From assembly GCA_015486685.1 (NCBI GenBank), contig WFRC01000311.1, positions 1 through 8,057 of the forward strand: 8,057 nucleotides of DNA, written 5' to 3'. Below are positions 6,516-8,057 of the stretch, in pieces. Position numbers and translations under genes: made by a program. The notes below the pieces were generated by a model that worked only from the letters and a program-made list of their open reading frames with translations, was not told where the DNA came from and ran no database searches. Source of the stretch: Caldifarciminota bacterium. GTDB taxonomy: Bacteria; Hydrothermota; UBA3072; WFRC01. How positions within the stretch are numbered: the stretch's first letter is position 1; every line of letters starts with the position of its first letter.

Positions 6516-6764
6516 TTATGTATGTGGTTTTTCATATATAGCCAGAAGTTTTTCAATGGTGTTATTCAATTTTTCAATATTCTTCTGTATATTGTCAATC
6601 TCCTTGTGCGTAGGGATATTCATCTCCATCATAATATTTTTAATGGCTGATTTAATATGAAACTCCAGTGTTTCCTGTGATTTCACTATCATTTCCTTTA
6701 ATCTCTTTTGAACGAACTCAGCCTGAGACAGGGTAATCTTTTTCTCCTGAAGCAATTGTTCCAC
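6516..6764 (-). CDS. Small phasin-like coiled-coil protein
   Basis: The 82-residue product is all-helical in pattern, with no signal peptide or membrane segment. Residues 49-74 (NIPTHKEIDNIQKNIEKL and following) form a heptad-like coiled coil preceded by a Pro-Thr helix start. This resembles the C-terminal part of phasin-type, poly(hydroxyalkanoate) granule-associated proteins, where a PT-x-x-[ED]-[IL] motif precedes a coiled coil. The N-terminal half is amphipathic helix (LSQAEFVQKRLKEMI). The GTG start lies in the same frame as the PhaR-type gene upstream, one codon (ATT) after that gene's TAG stop, and has only a weak ribosome-binding site. It may be made separately, or as the tail of a readthrough fusion. 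The phasin-like assignment rests on short motifs and on the neighbour; a general oligomerisation partner for that regulator is equally possible. Confidence 0.68.
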   Translation of the reverse strand: MEQLLQEKKITLSQAEFVQKRLKEMIVKSQETLEFHIKSAIKNIMMEMNIPTHKEIDNIQKNIEKLNNTIEKLLAIYEKPHT

Positions 6765-6767
6765 AAT

Positions 6768-7091
6768 CTAAGCAGCCTTTTCTTCTGTCAGCGAAATTGA
6801 CTGAATGGCATTAAAAAGGGAATTTTCAACCAGGTCCTGCACACTCTTTCTACCCCTTCTTATGAGTTCTTTAAGAAGCATAGGAGCAGGTGCAAGCCCA
6901 TCTATATCTCTTTGCTGCTCAAGAATTACCTGTATAAGCACAATAGTTGTAATATCCTCCCCTGTTTCATAATCAATCACCTGAATATCTTCACCTTTTA
7001 CAACAAGATTTCCTATATCCTGAATCGTTATAGGCTTTGAATCTTTGGTATCATACATCCTGCGGTTTGAATATTTTTTTATTATTCTCAT
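6768..7091 (-). CDS. PhaR-type polyhydroxyalkanoate synthesis regulator, DNA-binding domain protein
   Basis: The 107-residue product is largely one PHB/PHA accumulation regulator DNA-binding domain (residues about 2-62). It shows the hallmark start RIIKKYSNRRMYDT, the ITIQDIGNLVVKGEDIQVID stretch and TGEDIT (43-48). The rest (63-107) is helical and may mediate oligomerisation. PhaR proteins bind DNA and, in known cases, PHA granules, repressing phasin genes when no polymer is present. No PHA synthase gene is in this window, and similar small domains occur in bacteria that may not make PHA, so the true signal may be different. It is the first gene of the minus-strand operon. No Shine-Dalgarno sequence precedes the ATG, and the promoter spacing suggests a leaderless mRNA. 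It ends at a TAG followed in frame by the next gene, so the ancestral protein may have been longer. Confidence 0.85.
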   Translation of the reverse strand: MRIIKKYSNRRMYDTKDSKPITIQDIGNLVVKGEDIQVIDYETGEDITTIVLIQVILEQQRDIDGLAPAPMLLKELIRRGRKSVQDLVENSLFNAIQSISLTEEKAA

Positions 7092-7097
7092 ACATAA

Positions 7098-7126
7098 AAA
7101 ATATAAAATACTTCTATTTTTGTCAA
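7098..7126 (-). promoter_or_regulatory. Sigma-70-type promoter of the seven-gene operon
   Basis: On the minus strand a perfect TTGACA (7126-7121) is followed after 17 bases by TATTTT (7103-7098); an alternative -10 is TATATT (7105-7100) with a 15-base spacer. Transcription would begin about seven bases on, near 7091, which is the A of the first gene's ATG. It is the only convincing promoter between the epimerase gene and the end of the operon. It looks like a housekeeping promoter, not an ECF one. Confidence 0.6.
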
Positions 7127-7171
7127 GGCTTTTTTATCTTCTGTTGGAAAAGTTTATGCACATTGTAAAAC

Positions 7172-7209
7172 AAAAAATGATAATTGTTAATGGCTGACCC
7201 CAATTTTTT
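7172..7209. repeat. 38-bp inverted-repeat-bounded element after the epimerase gene
   Basis: It is bounded by AAAAAAT (7172-7178) and ATTTTTT (7203-7209) and contains GGCTGACCCCAATTTT (7192-7207), a 14-of-16 match to the element at 2588-2626. On the minus strand it directly follows the TAA of the epimerase gene. An inner AATTG/CAATT pair followed by a T-rich run on the minus strand could act as a weak terminator. The remaining spacer up to the promoter holds no gene. Confidence 0.45.
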
Positions 7210-8057
7210 TTACAAAGTTAAGCCTTTTTCTTCAAGTTCCCTTATTGCATTATTTACTCTGTCAACAGGTTTTTGCTTCACAACCCATTGCAGATATTTC
7301 TTAATCCCATTTTCAAAAGAAAACATAGGCTTAAATCCAAGAACCCTCTTAATTTTTGATATATCTGCATAGCAATGGCGAATATCCCCAGCCCTGAATT
7401 TGTTTACAACTACAGACTTAATACCTGGTTTTATATTCTTTGCAATAATTTCTGATGCTTCCTTTATAGAGGTCATTCTGCCTGTTCCTACATTGAAACT
7501 TTCCCAATTCGCTTCGTCCTTTTCCATAGATAATAAATTAGCCTTTACGATATCCTGAACATAAACAAAATCTCTTGTCTGATTCCCATCTTCAAATATT
7601 AAAGGGGAATTTTTATTCAATAATCTTGAGGTAAATATCGCAAGGGCGCCCGTATATGGATTTGATAAAGATTGTCTTGAACCATAGGCATTGAAATATC
7701 TCAATGCAACAGCAGGTATACTATATGCCTGTAAAGTGGATATAACCAATTCTTCCTGGTCTCTTTTCGTTATTGCATAAACAGAGGTTGGGTAAAGAGG
7801 CTTATCCTCATTTGTCGGCATCGGTTTAACTATCGAACCACAATGGGGACACCTCATCTCCCAATCCCTCTTTTTTAACTGCTCTCTTGACCGCAATTTG
7901 GGATATACAACCCCACAATTTTTGCATTTATATGCGCCTTCCCCGTATATTGACATTGAAGACGCAACTAAAACCTTTTTTACCTTATTCGGTTCATTAA
8001 CCAGAATATCAAGTAAAACAGCAGTGCCTCTTGTATTTGCATCAACATATTTTTCAA
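7210..8057 (-). CDS. NAD-dependent nucleotide-sugar epimerase/dehydratase (5' partial)
   Basis: The frame is open to the right edge of the window, giving 281 visible C-terminal residues; the NAD-binding Rossmann start is missing. The Met at 7954-7956 is internal, because the 33 codons before it (including KYVDANTRGTAVLL and VLVASS) are typical extended short-chain dehydrogenase sequence. Catalytic residues visible, numbered from the first visible codon, are the Ser in ASSMSIYG (32-39), and Tyr93 and Lys97 of YAITK. Conserved RYFNAYG and DFVYVQD motifs bind the nucleotide sugar. Between Ser and Tyr sits an insertion with CKNC and CPHC (Cys44, 47, 69, 72), probably a zinc ribbon, as in a subgroup of UDP-glucose or dTDP-rhamnose 4-epimerase-like enzymes. 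It probably makes a sugar precursor for surface polysaccharide. The exact substrate cannot be told. Confidence 0.9.
   Translation of the reverse strand, partial: EKYVDANTRGTAVLLDILVNEPNKVKKVLVASSMSIYGEGAYKCKNCGVVYPKLRSREQLKKRDWEMRCPHCGSIVKPMPTNEDKPLYPTSVYAITKRDQEELVISTLQAYSIPAVALRYFNAYGSRQSLSNPYTGALAIFTSRLLNKNSPLIFEDGNQTRDFVYVQDIVKANLLSMEKDEANWESFNVGTGRMTSIKEASEIIAKNIKPGIKSVVVNKFRAGDIRHCYADISKIKRVLGFKPMFSFENGIKKYLQWVVKQKPVDRVNNAIRELEEKGLTL

Noticed and set aside
1..8057. tRNA, rRNA, riboswitch or CRISPR array
   Set aside because: No cloverleaf, rRNA segment, known riboswitch core or regularly spaced repeat was seen on either strand, and non-coding space is under 0.3 kb in total.

Overview
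The window is A+T-rich and densely coded. It looks like a diderm bacterium: there is a predicted outer-membrane barrel ending in Phe, a lipoprotein with a lipobox, and a sigma/anti-sigma/HtrA-type envelope module. Frequent ATA (Ile) and AGA/AGG (Arg) codons, a TrmB with a long C-terminal extension as in Aquifex, and a DUF763 gene together suggest a thermophilic or deep-branching, probably uncultured lineage. The phylum cannot be fixed from the sequence; a WOR-3-like or similar candidate phylum is only a guess.

Layout. Positions 1-2545 (+ strand) hold a short envelope gene cluster: the 3' part of a predicted outer-membrane beta-barrel gene, a small secreted beta-rich protein, and a six-blade kelch-propeller lipoprotein coupled to the preceding gene by an ATGA overlap. 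After an 82-bp convergent gap, positions 2628-7091 (- strand) hold seven genes that look like one operon. In transcription order they are a PhaR-type DNA-binding protein, a phasin-like coiled-coil protein, TrmB (tRNA m7G46 methyltransferase), a DUF763 protein, an ECF sigma factor, a zinc-binding transmembrane anti-sigma factor, and an HtrA-like protein with a PDZ domain. Gaps are 8 bp or less, or genes overlap by 4 to 20 bp. The only good promoter is at 7098-7126, placed so that the first mRNA would be leaderless. Upstream of it, at 7210-8057 (- strand), lies the 3' part of a nucleotide-sugar epimerase/dehydratase gene with a four-cysteine insertion.

How they may work together. ECF sigma, membrane anti-sigma and an HtrA-like protein match the logic of RpoE/AlgU envelope-stress systems. 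Here, however, all three protease catalytic positions of the HtrA homologue are replaced (His to Pro, Asp to Gly, Ser to Asn). It is therefore probably a peptide-sensing or scaffolding pseudoprotease rather than an enzyme. A perfect 14-bp palindrome over the anti-sigma ribosome-binding site suggests that translation of the anti-sigma is coupled to that of the sigma. The PhaR and phasin-like genes lie in the same frame, separated by one amber codon. These points, and a related 38-39-bp element after the last stop codon of both minus-strand units, are the most interesting features of the window.
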